Below, piece after piece: positions 26,020 through 33,912 of a stretch of 49,656 nucleotides of DNA. The notes beneath the pieces are model-generated. The model had not been told where the DNA came from. It did no database searches and saw only the letters and a list, made by a program, of their open reading frames with translations. Position 1 is the first letter of the stretch, and each line of letters begins with the position of its first letter. The stretch is from Phycisphaeraceae bacterium (GTDB lineage Bacteria > Planctomycetota > Phycisphaerae > Phycisphaerales > UBA1924). Where the stretch lies: NCBI GenBank assembly GCA_019636535.1, contig JAHBXK010000025.1, positions 1-49,656 of the forward strand. Direction: 5' to 3'. The position numbers were made by a program, and so were the translations under genes.

Positions 26020-26185
26020 AGCACGCAGCGCCACTCGCGATGCGCGATGCCTCGGCCGCCTCCACCCCCACTCGATTCATTTGGCTTTGACGCCATCCGT
26101 TCCGTGCGATTCGCACCGTCGGCTCGCGCGCTGGCCTCGTCACTCATCGACGGTGGCGCGCGTTGATCGACCCGGAGTACCGGAC

Positions 26186-27082
26186 GTGACCGCCCGACTC
26201 TTTCTCGGACCGCCCCGTGGGCGCTCGATGCGCTTGCATGCTCATCGCGCCTTCACGCTCGTCGAGTTGCTCGTCGTCATCGCCATCATCGCGGTGCTGG
26301 TCTCGATTCTGCTCCCATCGCTGGCGAGCGTCCGACGCGCTGCACGCACGACGGTCTGCCTCTCGAACGTTCGTCAACTCGAAGTCGCCCACACTCTCTA
26401 CACGAACGACCATCGAGAGATCCTCATCGACGCCGGACTCGGCCACGGCGGGCTGACGCTCGCGCAACGGTCGTGGCCGGTGGTGCTGGCCGAGTACGCC
26501 TCGGGGCCGGTGGCGCTGCGCTCGCCCGGCGACGACAGCCCGCACTGGTCGGTGCGCGAGCCGACCGGCCCGGGCGGGAACACGACGGGTGTAACGCTGC
26601 GCGAGTACCTGGACCTTGCACAGAACAGTCCATCGCTCGGCACGACCCCAGCGCTGGCGCGATGGACCAGTTACGGCCTCAACAACTTCACCACGCGCTT
26701 CGCCACACCGTTCGTGCTCGACCCCGTGACCAACAGGCGCTATGGGCCGTGGGAACGACTGAGCAAGATCCCGCGTCCGCACGCGACCGTGCACTTCCTG
26801 ATGATGACGCGCGGCAGAGCGCCGGGCTCCGCACCGTTCGCCACATCCGATCATGTCCACGCTGAGGAGTGGGACCAGTTCGGCGCTGAGGATGCGCCGA
26901 CGGTCGCCAACACGCAGATGGAGATCAACGCCCACGGCGCTCAGCGCGGCAACGCGGCCAAGCCCTCAACCGAGTCCATCGCCAACTACGGCTTTCTCGA
27001 CGGCCACGCCGAGTCGCTGCGTTTCCGCGCCGTCTATCGCTACGGCTTCGACAACCGCTTCTTTCCCGACTTCGCCAATTGA
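26186..27082 (+). CDS. Prepilin-type N-terminal cleavage/methylation protein (pseudopilin-like)
   Basis: About 298 residues from GTG 26186, which has GGAG 8 bases upstream. ATG 26228 (MRLHAHRA) would give a shorter, more typical leader but has no ribosome site. The signature [20 protein letters not shown] follows the leader, with the conserved Glu at mature position 5. The C-terminal part ends in '[18 protein letters not shown]', matching the FLDGH motif of the protein at 7213-8244. The function of the globular domain is unknown. It is followed after 41 bases by a dockerin protein on the same strand, so the two may be co-expressed. Confidence 0.88.
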   Translation: MTARLFLGPPRGRSMRLHAHRAFTLVELLVVIAIIAVLVSILLPSLASVRRAARTTVCLSNVRQLEVAHTLYTNDHREILIDAGLGHGGLTLAQRSWPVVLAEYASGPVALRSPGDDSPHWSVREPTGPGGNTTGVTLREYLDLAQNSPSLGTTPALARWTSYGLNNFTTRFATPFVLDPVTNRRYGPWERLSKIPRPHATVHFLMMTRGRAPGSAPFATSDHVHAEEWDQFGAEDAPTVANTQMEINAHGAQRGNAAKPSTESIANYGFLDGHAESLRFRAVYRYGFDNRFFPDFAN

Positions 27083-27123
27083 CGCATCGATCGATCCACA
27101 CCCGCACACCACGGACCAACGCC

Positions 27124-27999
27124 ATGAACACACACCATGCAAATCCCAGCACGCGCCGATCTCTGAAGTCTCGCTCCATCGCGTGCGCGCTCGGCGGCAT
27201 GCTCTTGGCCGCCTGCCCCGCCGCTGCGCAGCTGCACGAGGGCGACATCATCCTGATCGCGCAGAACAACCACGTCGTGACCGGCTCATCCGCCGGGCAG
27301 GCGCTCTCGTTCCCTCAGCGCGTGTTCGCCGGTGCCTTCGGCAGCATCGGCCTGCCCAACCGCACGCCCGACCCCGGCTTCAACAGCGTGCCCGGACAGT
27401 TCGTCACCAACGCGCTCGTCGATGTGCGCATCCGCCGGGCAGCTCGCAAGTGGAACGCCGCCGACGGCAACTTCTGCCCGATTCCCGATGAGTCGGTCGA
27501 GATCCGCAAGGGGACGCGGATCATCGTCTCTCCCACGACCGATCCGACCGACCCAGCCGACGGACCGGCAATCACCATGGGCGTGACCGACCCGCTCGAT
27601 GGGCTGATCCACCAGCACCCGGCGTACTGGCTTACCGAGCCGCACACCGATGGTGTGTACCTGATCGAGGTGCAGGTCGAAGCCGAGCCGCTTGCGCCCT
27701 CGGCCCCGCTGTGGCTGCTGTTCTCGCAGAACGCCGACGCGCAGACGGTCGGCAACGCCGTCGCCTTCGCCGAGGCCACCCTCGCCGCGCCCGACGCTTC
27801 GGGCAATCTCTGCCGCTGCCCCGCCGACTTCAACGACGATGCGATCGTCGATCTGGCGGACCTTCTCGACTTTCTCGCCGGTTGGCTGCCCAACCTGGGC
27901 GGGACGGGCACGGGCCTTCCGGGCGACCGCAACGGCGACGGCGTGGTCGATCTGGTTGACCTGCTCGAGTTTCTCGAGCGATGGCTCGTCGGCTGCTGA
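27124..27999 (+). CDS. Secreted protein with dockerin tail, paralogue of the next gene
   Basis: A 291-residue protein from ATG 27124 with a signal peptide ending CPAAA-QLHE. The ectodomain (about 40-235) has 'IILIAQNNHVVTG', 'VFAGAFG', 'ARKWNAADG', 'DGVYLIEVQVEAEP' and 'PLWLLFSQNADAQTV'. The same landmarks, in the same order, occur in the next gene. The C-terminus is a dockerin pair (ADFNDDAIVDLADLLDFL and GDRNGDGVVDLVDLLEFL) that is more diverged than the other dockerins here: WLPNLG replaces WNPNLG, and the second repeat lacks the closing motif. Function unknown. Confidence 0.85.
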   Translation: MNTHHANPSTRRSLKSRSIACALGGMLLAACPAAAQLHEGDIILIAQNNHVVTGSSAGQALSFPQRVFAGAFGSIGLPNRTPDPGFNSVPGQFVTNALVDVRIRRAARKWNAADGNFCPIPDESVEIRKGTRIIVSPTTDPTDPADGPAITMGVTDPLDGLIHQHPAYWLTEPHTDGVYLIEVQVEAEPLAPSAPLWLLFSQNADAQTVGNAVAFAEATLAAPDASGNLCRCPADFNDDAIVDLADLLDFLAGWLPNLGGTGTGLPGDRNGDGVVDLVDLLEFLERWLVGC

Positions 28000-28081
28000 C
28001 GCGCGCCGCCACCGGACCCTGTCTTGATCTGATGCGTTTGTTTCATGTTCCGTTCGTTCGCCCCTTTCTGTTTGGAGGTAG

Positions 28082-28804
28082 ATGATGAAGCGTTCTCTCA
28101 GTCAGTTCCGGTTTGTCCCGCTTGCCCTCGCCGGCGCAACCGTCGGGCTCGTCGGCTCGTCAGCGCTCGCCGACGGCTCCGACGTTGGGCTGATCGCGCA
28201 GGGCGGAAGGCTGGTCACGGTCGAAGCGATCGGCGAGCCACCGATGCAGACCTTCGGCGGCCCGCTGCGGGTCTTCGGCGTTGAACTGGAGTTCGACGCG
28301 ATCGAGATGCTCGTCGGCGTCGACGAGCCGGGCTTTGCCACGCAGGACGCCGCGGTGCTCGGCCAGAGCATCGGCTTCACGTTCACGCGCGCGCTCCGCC
28401 AGTGGAACGTCGGGCTCGGTCTGTTCGAGCCGACGACCTTCACGATGACCGCAGGCCGAGTCGACTTGGGCCTGGCCAACGTGACCACGCCGACCACCGA
28501 CGTGCCCACGCCGTTGTCGACGATCCCCGTCTTCCCCGACGACATCCACTACTTCTGGTCGCTCGACGGCGCCACCGACACGACGGGCGAGGGCATCTAC
28601 CTCGTCGAGGGCTACTTCACCAACCCCGGCGGGCAACTGCTCGACTCGCTCCCCGTCTGGTTCGTCTTCAACTACGGCCTCGACGAAGACGAGCACGACC
28701 TGGCGATCGACTGGGTCGCCGACAACCTCGTGCCCGCGCCGGGCGCTGTGGCGCTGCTCGCGATGGGCGGCCTGGCATCCCTGCGCCGACGGCGGCGGGC
28801 CTGA
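28082..28804 (+). CDS. Secreted protein with PEP-CTERM-type tail, paralogue of the previous gene
   Basis: A 240-residue protein. GGAGG ends 3 bases before the first ATG (28082) and 6 bases before the second (28085), so the second may be the true start. The signal peptide ends SSALA-DGSD. Ectodomain landmarks match the previous gene: 'VGLIAQGGRLVTV', 'LRVFG', 'LRQWNVGLG', 'EGIYLVEGYFT' and 'PVWFVFNYGLDEDEH'. Instead of dockerins it ends in 'VPAPGAVALLAMGGLASLRRRRRA', a PEP-CTERM-type sorting signal: a Pro-containing motif, a helix and an Arg cluster. Such tails are processed by an exosortase, which is not in this window. Confidence 0.88.
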   Translation: MMKRSLSQFRFVPLALAGATVGLVGSSALADGSDVGLIAQGGRLVTVEAIGEPPMQTFGGPLRVFGVELEFDAIEMLVGVDEPGFATQDAAVLGQSIGFTFTRALRQWNVGLGLFEPTTFTMTAGRVDLGLANVTTPTTDVPTPLSTIPVFPDDIHYFWSLDGATDTTGEGIYLVEGYFTNPGGQLLDSLPVWFVFNYGLDEDEHDLAIDWVADNLVPAPGAVALLAMGGLASLRRRRRA

Positions 28805-28879
28805 CTCGCAACGAGCCGGATCGTTGTCTGGAACCGCGCTCGCGGCGTTATCTTCGATCCGAATCCGACCCACGATTGG

Positions 28880-28914
28880 ACACCCTCGCGCGTGCGTTCT
28901 CCGCGCGGGGGTGT
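28880..28914 (+). terminator. Hairpin terminator after the PEP-CTERM gene
   Basis: A 13-bp stem with a single G-T pair (28880-28892 with 28902-28914) and a 9-base loop, followed by TCTCATT. It lies 76 bases past the stop, between two convergent genes. Confidence 0.75.
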
Positions 28915-28944
28915 TCTCATTCAGGCTTCATCTGGTCCAGCCGC

Positions 28945-30663
28945 TCATCCCGGCTCGCGCTGCGACCATCCCGTGATCTGCGCACCCCCCGTGCCCCCAT
29001 CGCCCGGCGATGACACAAGGTCGAACCAGTGATGGTTCGCGTACGACGACGTGGTCGTGCTCAACCGGCTGGTGGTGCCCGAGGTTGTGCCGTTGTGCGA
29101 CCAGGCGTTCACACCGCCGTTCGAGTCGCCCGCCGCAACGAGGATCGACGCCCCGGACGGCCCGGGCGCAGCCAGAACCGTCCGCGCTGAGCCCGACGCG
29201 AGCGTGAAGGCGGTCGATTCGCCGCCGAACGATGAACCGCCCCAGACGCGGCCGAAGATCGTTGATCCTCCCTTGCCGTAGACCACGCGCGTAACGCTGC
29301 CGTCGGGCGAGCACACAATGTCGAACCCGCGGACCGACTCACTGCCCGTCGAGGAGGTGAGGTTCTGCGTGTTCGACCACGATGAGCCGTTCCACCGCGT
29401 CGTGCGAAGGATGCCGTTGCTCGTCACGCACGCGAGGTAGATCTCGTTCGTGCCCGGTCGCGAGGCCATGCGGATCCAACTGCTTCGTGCTCCGAGCCCC
29501 GTCACGTATGACGTGCTCGACCACCCGGACCCCGGCGTGTAGACGCGGTAGCCGAAGCGGCTCTGGCTGCCGTGCGAGAACGCGGCGACCAGCCGCCCCG
29601 ACACGCGCTCGAGTGCTGCGAACGCCTCCTCGTTGTCACCGTTGTAGAGCGACGTCGTCAGCGTCATGCGGTCAGCCCAGTCTGAGCCGGTCCACCTCGC
29701 GGCGTACGCACGCTTGTTCGAGTCGACGATGATGGCCATCATCTGGTCGGTCGCACTGCCGAGGCTGACGAGCCTCGCCCACGTCACGTCACCCGTCGAC
29801 ATGCCCATGCTCGATGCGCCCGAAACGGTTGAGCCCGACACCGTGCGGTAGCGCATCTGCGTTGAGGGCTTGTCGAAGTAGATGATCAGCCCGTTGCCCG
29901 AGACCGGCAGCGCTGCGCCGTGGAACGGCCGGCTCGTGCTCCGGCCCGTGTCGTTGCAGATCGTCGAGAACGTTGTCGAGCCGGTTGCGCCGTCGGTCAC
30001 GCCGAAGAGCAGGCGGTTGCCGCTGTCGGAGGCGAGCACCAGCCGGCCGTGCGGAAGATCGGCAACCGAGACCCACATCGGCTCGTTGCTCGTTGTGCCG
30101 ATCGTGGTCGGCGTTGACCAGGTGCCCGAGTCGCCGGTGAAGTCCGATCGCTGCACGACGCGCGGCGAGTTGCGCGTGAACACGAGTGCCGAACCACCCG
30201 ATCCGCCGCCCTCGGCCGAGCCCAGCGCCGCCGTCACGCGGACCTCGCGGCGCGCCCCACCATTCTGCGCGATCGCGGTGATGACCGTCGCGCTGCCGTC
30301 GTCGGTGCGTGTCGCCCAGACCCGCGTCCCGCCGTTGATCGTCGGGTCGTTCGCGGGGTTGCCGTCGTTCGAGATCGTGCCGATCCCCCCGTCCCCATCG
30401 TGGTCGGTGTCGTCGATCAACTCCTTCGCGGCCATCGCCGCGGCCGACTCGGCGGCGAACTGGGCCCACGCCCCCTGCGCCCGCACCGCGCCCAGTTCCT
30501 GATCCCGCGCGCCGGTCGTCACGATCGCGGCCACCGCGATCGACATCACCACGAGCACGATCACCAGCGCCACGAGCACGGTGCCGGGCCGGTGCGCACT
30601 CAACCGCACTCCGCCTCGCTCGCGCGCGCGCTGTCCATCACGACCCGTTCGATCTTCAGCCAT
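28945..30663 (-). CDS. PilX-like type IV pilus-associated protein with large repeat domain
   Basis: A 572-residue protein from ATG 30663 (MAEDRTGRDG), preceded by GAGG. A short basic segment is followed by one transmembrane helix (TVLVALVIVLVVMSIAVAAIV), then 'ARDQELGAVRAQGAWAQFAAESA', the pattern of PilX/GspK-type minor pilin components. The remaining 430 residues are Ser/Thr/Gly-rich with repeated W- and Y-containing strands ('NEIYLACVTSNGILRTTRW', 'SVTRVVYGKGGSTIFGRVWG'), suggesting a beta-propeller. It is probably membrane-anchored with the large domain outside. No pilus motor genes are adjacent. Confidence 0.7.
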   Translation of the reverse strand: MAEDRTGRDGQRARERGGVRLSAHRPGTVLVALVIVLVVMSIAVAAIVTTGARDQELGAVRAQGAWAQFAAESAAAMAAKELIDDTDHDGDGGIGTISNDGNPANDPTINGGTRVWATRTDDGSATVITAIAQNGGARREVRVTAALGSAEGGGSGGSALVFTRNSPRVVQRSDFTGDSGTWSTPTTIGTTSNEPMWVSVADLPHGRLVLASDSGNRLLFGVTDGATGSTTFSTICNDTGRSTSRPFHGAALPVSGNGLIIYFDKPSTQMRYRTVSGSTVSGASSMGMSTGDVTWARLVSLGSATDQMMAIIVDSNKRAYAARWTGSDWADRMTLTTSLYNGDNEEAFAALERVSGRLVAAFSHGSQSRFGYRVYTPGSGWSSTSYVTGLGARSSWIRMASRPGTNEIYLACVTSNGILRTTRWNGSSWSNTQNLTSSTGSESVRGFDIVCSPDGSVTRVVYGKGGSTIFGRVWGGSSFGGESTAFTLASGSARTVLAAPGPSGASILVAAGDSNGGVNAWSHNGTTSGTTSRLSTTTSSYANHHWFDLVSSPGDGGTGGAQITGWSQREPG

Positions 30664-30874
30664 GGCGTCCTCGGCGTGTCCGGGTGCGCAACCTTCGCGC
30701 ACCCACGGCTACATCGGCCGATCGGCCCAGCGCGCGAAGCCGCAGGCCCGCAACCCGCGGGGATCATCCGGGTCCCAAGACAAACGTCTGATAATCCCCG
30801 CCGGATCCCTGCACATCGACGCTCTGCGCACCGTGCATCAAAGCCGGCAGACCCTCGAGCGCTGGCCCGATCCC

Positions 30875-31330
30875 TCAGACCGTGACCGGCGTGAAAGTGG
30901 CCCCGTTCATCGCATCGAAACTCACGAAGTCGCCGACGGCGAAGTCGGTGGCGTTCTGCCGCGAATCCGTCAACGCGCAGTGCACGGGCACCGCCGCATC
31001 GACCACGATCGAGTTCGCAGCGCGGTCGATCGAGACGACCGACCCCTGCATGCGTCGCGGCCGGCCGTACACGGGTTCGAGGTACTTGCCGCCGCTCTCC
31101 ACGACGTCCACGCGCCGGGCCTTGAGGGCGATGATCCCGATCGCGCGCTTGCCGACCCGATCCACAAGCGACCCCGCTTCGACTGTCGGAATCAGGTGCG
31201 TCTGATACGACGTGTTCGGGAACGAGAGCACGACGTGGGCCGGACGCGTGGCGGTCGCGGGAACGACCTCTTCGAGCGTGCCGCGTGCGAGCGTGGGATC
31301 GATCTTGGAAGTTGGGGCGGGGTGGATCAT
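30875..31330 (-). CDS. Hypothetical protein
   Basis: A 151-residue protein from ATG 31330 (MIHPAPTSKIDPTL); an ATG at 31369 is an alternative. It has no signal peptide or membrane segment. It reads as a small beta-rich soluble protein ('RPAHVVLSFPNTSYQTHLIP', 'GSVVSIDRAANSIVVDAAVP', 'FAVGDFVSFDAMNGATFTPV'), reminiscent of an OB- or SH3-like barrel. I do not recognise the family. It lies 64 bases downstream of trpG/pabA on the same strand and may be in its operon. Confidence 0.6.
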   Translation of the reverse strand: MIHPAPTSKIDPTLARGTLEEVVPATATRPAHVVLSFPNTSYQTHLIPTVEAGSLVDRVGKRAIGIIALKARRVDVVESGGKYLEPVYGRPRRMQGSVVSIDRAANSIVVDAAVPVHCALTDSRQNATDFAVGDFVSFDAMNGATFTPVTV

Positions 31331-31394
31331 GGCGGGGGAAAGGGTAGGAGCAGGCGCGCCATGCGGCATCGCGCGGTAGCATCGACCAATCGAT

Positions 31395-32072
31395 TCATCG
31401 CATCGCCAGAAAGTTCGCCAACAACCTCGGCCCCTCCTCGGTCAGGAAACTCTCCGGGTGAAACTGCACGCCCTCGACCGGCGCGGTCTTCCCCGCTGCG
31501 CGTTCCGCCGGGCTCCACACGCGCCGAAGCCCCATGACCACCCGCCGCGTCGGGCCGTCGGGTCGCTTGGAGTCCTTCGGCTCGTCCGACCACGCCGAGA
31601 CCTGCCACCCCCCACCATCCGTTCCAAGCGGCGGAACCGTCTCCTCCAGCACCACCAGCGAGTGGTACCGCGTCGCAACAAACGGATCGCTCAGCCCGGC
31701 GAACACGCCCCGCCCGTCGTGCCGAACCGGGCTGGTCTTGCCGTGCATCGGCACCGCGTGCCGCGTGACGGTCATGCCGTGCAGGTCGGCCATGCACTGG
31801 TGCCCCAGGCAGACGCCCAGGATCGGCACGCGCCCCGCGAACCGCTCGATGATCGCCGACGACACGCCCGCTTCCTTCGGCGTGCATGGGCCGGGGGAGA
31901 TGATGATCCGCTCCGGCCCCTTGCCCCCGTCTCGGCGCGGCAGCGCCCCGGCCTCATCCGGCGTGATCTGGTCGTTCCGCACCACCCGAATGTCCAGCGA
32001 CGCGTCCAACTCGCCCAGGCGCTGCACGAGGTTGTACGTGAACGAGTCGTAGTTGTCGATCAGCAGGATCAT
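31395..32072 (-). CDS. trpG/pabA: Anthranilate/aminodeoxychorismate synthase glutamine amidotransferase
   Basis: A 225-residue class I glutamine amidotransferase from ATG 32072. It opens with the diagnostic 'MILLIDNYDSFTYNLVQRLG', has the oxyanion region 'IIISPGPCTP', the nucleophile Cys88 in GVCLGHQ, and His205/Glu207 in GVQFHPES. It supplies ammonia from glutamine for anthranilate (tryptophan) or aminodeoxychorismate (folate) synthesis. The two uses cannot be separated from sequence, and no trpE or pabB is in the window. There is an insertion of about 20 residues around 150-185, and the length is slightly above the usual 190-200. Confidence 0.92.
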   Translation of the reverse strand: MILLIDNYDSFTYNLVQRLGELDASLDIRVVRNDQITPDEAGALPRRDGGKGPERIIISPGPCTPKEAGVSSAIIERFAGRVPILGVCLGHQCMADLHGMTVTRHAVPMHGKTSPVRHDGRGVFAGLSDPFVATRYHSLVVLEETVPPLGTDGGGWQVSAWSDEPKDSKRPDGPTRRVVMGLRRVWSPAERAAGKTAPVEGVQFHPESFLTEEGPRLLANFLAMR

Positions 32073-32165
32073 CGCGGCGATGGTATGGGGCGTGTTCACG
32101 GGCGCGAGGCACGCACCGGCGCCGCCTCTACCGCGCAGCACGCGATCGCGCCATGAAGCAAAAGT

Positions 32166-32197
32166 GGGCCGGGCTCCCGTTCGAAAGAGCCCGGCCC
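32166..32197 (-). terminator. Hairpin terminator after the PEP-CTERM gene at 32250
   Basis: An 11-bp perfect stem (32166-32176 with 32187-32197) and a 10-base loop. On the minus strand it is followed by ACTTTTGC. It lies 52 bases beyond the stop. Confidence 0.85.
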
Positions 32198-32249
32198 GCA
32201 CGCGGTCTGATTGGTCTCTTCACATCGACCGAGAAACTTCCGCGATGCC

Positions 32250-32954
32250 TCACGCCCCGCGCCGACGACGCGCGAGCAGACCCAAGCCCGCCAGCGCCAG
32301 CACAGCGCTCCCGGGTGAGGGGATGATGTACTCGGCCGTGAACAGCCAGTCCGTGCTGGCGTGGTGCACGATGCCGCTCTCGCGGACGTAACTCATCCAG
32401 CCCCAGCCCGAGATGCCGTTATGCCCGCGGTGGCCCAGGTCGTTGTCCTCGTCGCCGAAGCGGAACGAGTAGCCGCCCATCCGCTCGTCCACCAGGCTGA
32501 TCGTGTCGCCCAGCGGAGTCAGGATCGAGCCCGAGTTGCTCCGGTTCGCGGCGTTGACCCAGAGGTCATCGTCAGCGCCGGCCGCCATCACGCCCATCGA
32601 GTACGTGAACGACACGGTGTACACGCCCAGGTACTGGTCCACGGCGTACGACGTGCCGACGTCGCGGCCGCCCCACGCCTGACCCGCGATCACGATCGTC
32701 GTGCCCGTGTAGGTCAGTTGCACGTTCGATTGAGGATGATCGAAGTCGAGCGTGAACACGTCGTGCCCGCTCGTCGCGTTGTACAACTCGTCGAACCGCG
32801 CGCCGTACAGCGGCGGACGCTGGTTGCCGTCCGGGTGGTTGCGCAGTTGGTAGATGCCGGGGACGATCGTCGCCGCCGAGACCGGCGACCCGACCCCAAG
32901 CACCAGGCCCGCGCCGAGCGCGCAGACCGACCAAGCGATAGCAGATGAACGCAT
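32250..32954 (-). CDS. PEP-CTERM-type secreted protein
   Basis: A 234-residue protein from ATG 32954, with GGAG 8 bases upstream. The signal peptide ends PVSAA-TIVP. The mature part is a beta-rich ectodomain of about 180 residues with no recognised family. The C-terminus 'IPSPGSAVLALAGLGLLARRRRGA' is a PEP-CTERM-type sorting tail, so the protein should be exported and then cut and attached by an exosortase. A palindrome lies 130 bases upstream and a terminator follows. It is monocistronic. Confidence 0.85.
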   Translation of the reverse strand: MRSSAIAWSVCALGAGLVLGVGSPVSAATIVPGIYQLRNHPDGNQRPPLYGARFDELYNATSGHDVFTLDFDHPQSNVQLTYTGTTIVIAGQAWGGRDVGTSYAVDQYLGVYTVSFTYSMGVMAAGADDDLWVNAANRSNSGSILTPLGDTISLVDERMGGYSFRFGDEDNDLGHRGHNGISGWGWMSYVRESGIVHHASTDWLFTAEYIIPSPGSAVLALAGLGLLARRRRGA

Positions 32955-33082
32955 GCTCTCTCTCCAGTAACAGAACGGGTTGAAGGAAAATCGAACGCGC
33001 CAGCACGCCGACGATGCACGCCGGCCGCGCTGAGCCGATCAGTCTTGCACACCAATCAGCCGAGTCCAGCGCACGAACATCA

Positions 33083-33097
33083 AACTCAACTTGAGTT
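33083..33097. promoter_or_regulatory. Palindrome AACTCAA-C-TTGAGTT upstream of a PEP-CTERM gene
   Basis: A perfect 7-bp inverted repeat with one central base, in an AT-rich patch about 130 bases before the start at 32954. It is a plausible regulator-binding site for the PEP-CTERM gene. It is not shared with the other two PEP-CTERM genes. Confidence 0.4.
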
Positions 33098-33191
33098 GAT
33101 TCGTTCTTTGCGATTGAGCGTCTTATAAACCGCCCGCGCGTCCGATCACCGCACGCTGCGCACCGCTATCGGACCGCGCACCGCCACCCCC

Positions 33192-33548
33192 TCAGAACAC
33201 GCGCAGCACCGCCACCAGCACAAACGCCGCAACGATCACCACCACCGTGGCCACCACCCACTTGCCCGACTTGGCCGACCCGGCCGCGGTCGAGAGCGCG
33301 TGCCCGCAGTGGTAGCAGATCTCGGTGTCGTCGAAGACCTCCTTGCCGCACTCGGGGCACGTCTGCGTCACGTCGCCGAAGCGGGCGATGTCCTCCTCGC
33401 TCGGCAGGTCGTCGAACTCGTCGGGATCACCACCCCGGCCCCGACCGTCCACCACCTCCCCACCCCTCCCCGGGCCGCGCAATTCGCCACCCCCCCCGCC
33501 GCCGCCGCGGCCCGAGGGCGTGTGGAATGTTGGGGGTCGACCGGCCAT
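33192..33548 (-). CDS. Zinc-ribbon membrane protein
   Basis: A 118-residue protein from ATG 33548. A Gly/Arg-rich low-complexity N-terminus (about 50 residues) is followed by an acidic segment, then a zinc ribbon with two C-x-x-C pairs (CPECGKE at about 64-70, CYHCGH at about 78-83), and a single C-terminal transmembrane helix (VVATVVVIVAAFVLVAVL). It would be a tail-anchored protein with the ribbon in the cytoplasm. The family is unnamed. The Gly-rich start might mean that the true start lies later, but no better codon is seen. Confidence 0.7.
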   Translation of the reverse strand: MAGRPPTFHTPSGRGGGGGGGELRGPGRGGEVVDGRGRGGDPDEFDDLPSEEDIARFGDVTQTCPECGKEVFDDTEICYHCGHALSTAAGSAKSGKWVVATVVVIVAAFVLVAVLRVF

Positions 33549-33912
33549 CGGCCAAGCATAGTGACTCCCCCCCCCTCCACCCCCCCACCCCCTCCAACCC
33601 CACCCCGCCGCCCGCCCGTCGTGTCCGCCCGGTCCACACTCTTTCGGCACCCCGCGCGCAAGATCGCCCCCCACCCGGCGTATGGAGGAGTACCACCGCG
33701 ATGGTCGGCCCTTGCACCGGGCCGCCAGGCCCACACGGCCCGCGGCTGCGAGAGGGATCGTGCGAGACGATCCTCAACGACCGCGATGGCCCTCCCTTCT
33801 GTCTTTCTCCTTCTCCCGAAGAAGGGAGGGCCTGTCGCTTTCGCCTCGCACCGACCCGCTTCCGACGCGGCACTCCGCCCCAGCGCAGCACTCCCGCTGG
33901 TACCATCCCCGC
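33549..33912. other. C-rich intergenic region without a recognisable gene
   Basis: This stretch of about 360 bases separates two divergent genes. It contains several long C runs on the + strand (about 33560-33600) and no convincing frame. A short dyad-containing stretch near 33790-33830 is followed by TTTC, but pairing is imperfect. The promoters of both genes should be here. Confidence 0.5.

Noticed and set aside
25297..26143. Extension of the phosphatase reading frame upstream to 26143
   Set aside because: The extra 280 residues are Arg/Ala-rich with no domain and overlap the better-supported His/Cys-rich gene on the other strand.
27315..28046. Minus-strand frame opposite the dockerin gene at 27124
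   Set aside because: Ser/Arg-rich shadow that ends in the complement of the dockerin repeat. The + frame has a signal peptide and dockerins.
33549..33912. C-rich tracts as a possible G-quadruplex regulatory element
   Set aside because: The runs are plain homopolymer C without the regular four-tract spacing that would single them out, and such tracts are common in this right-hand, C-rich half.
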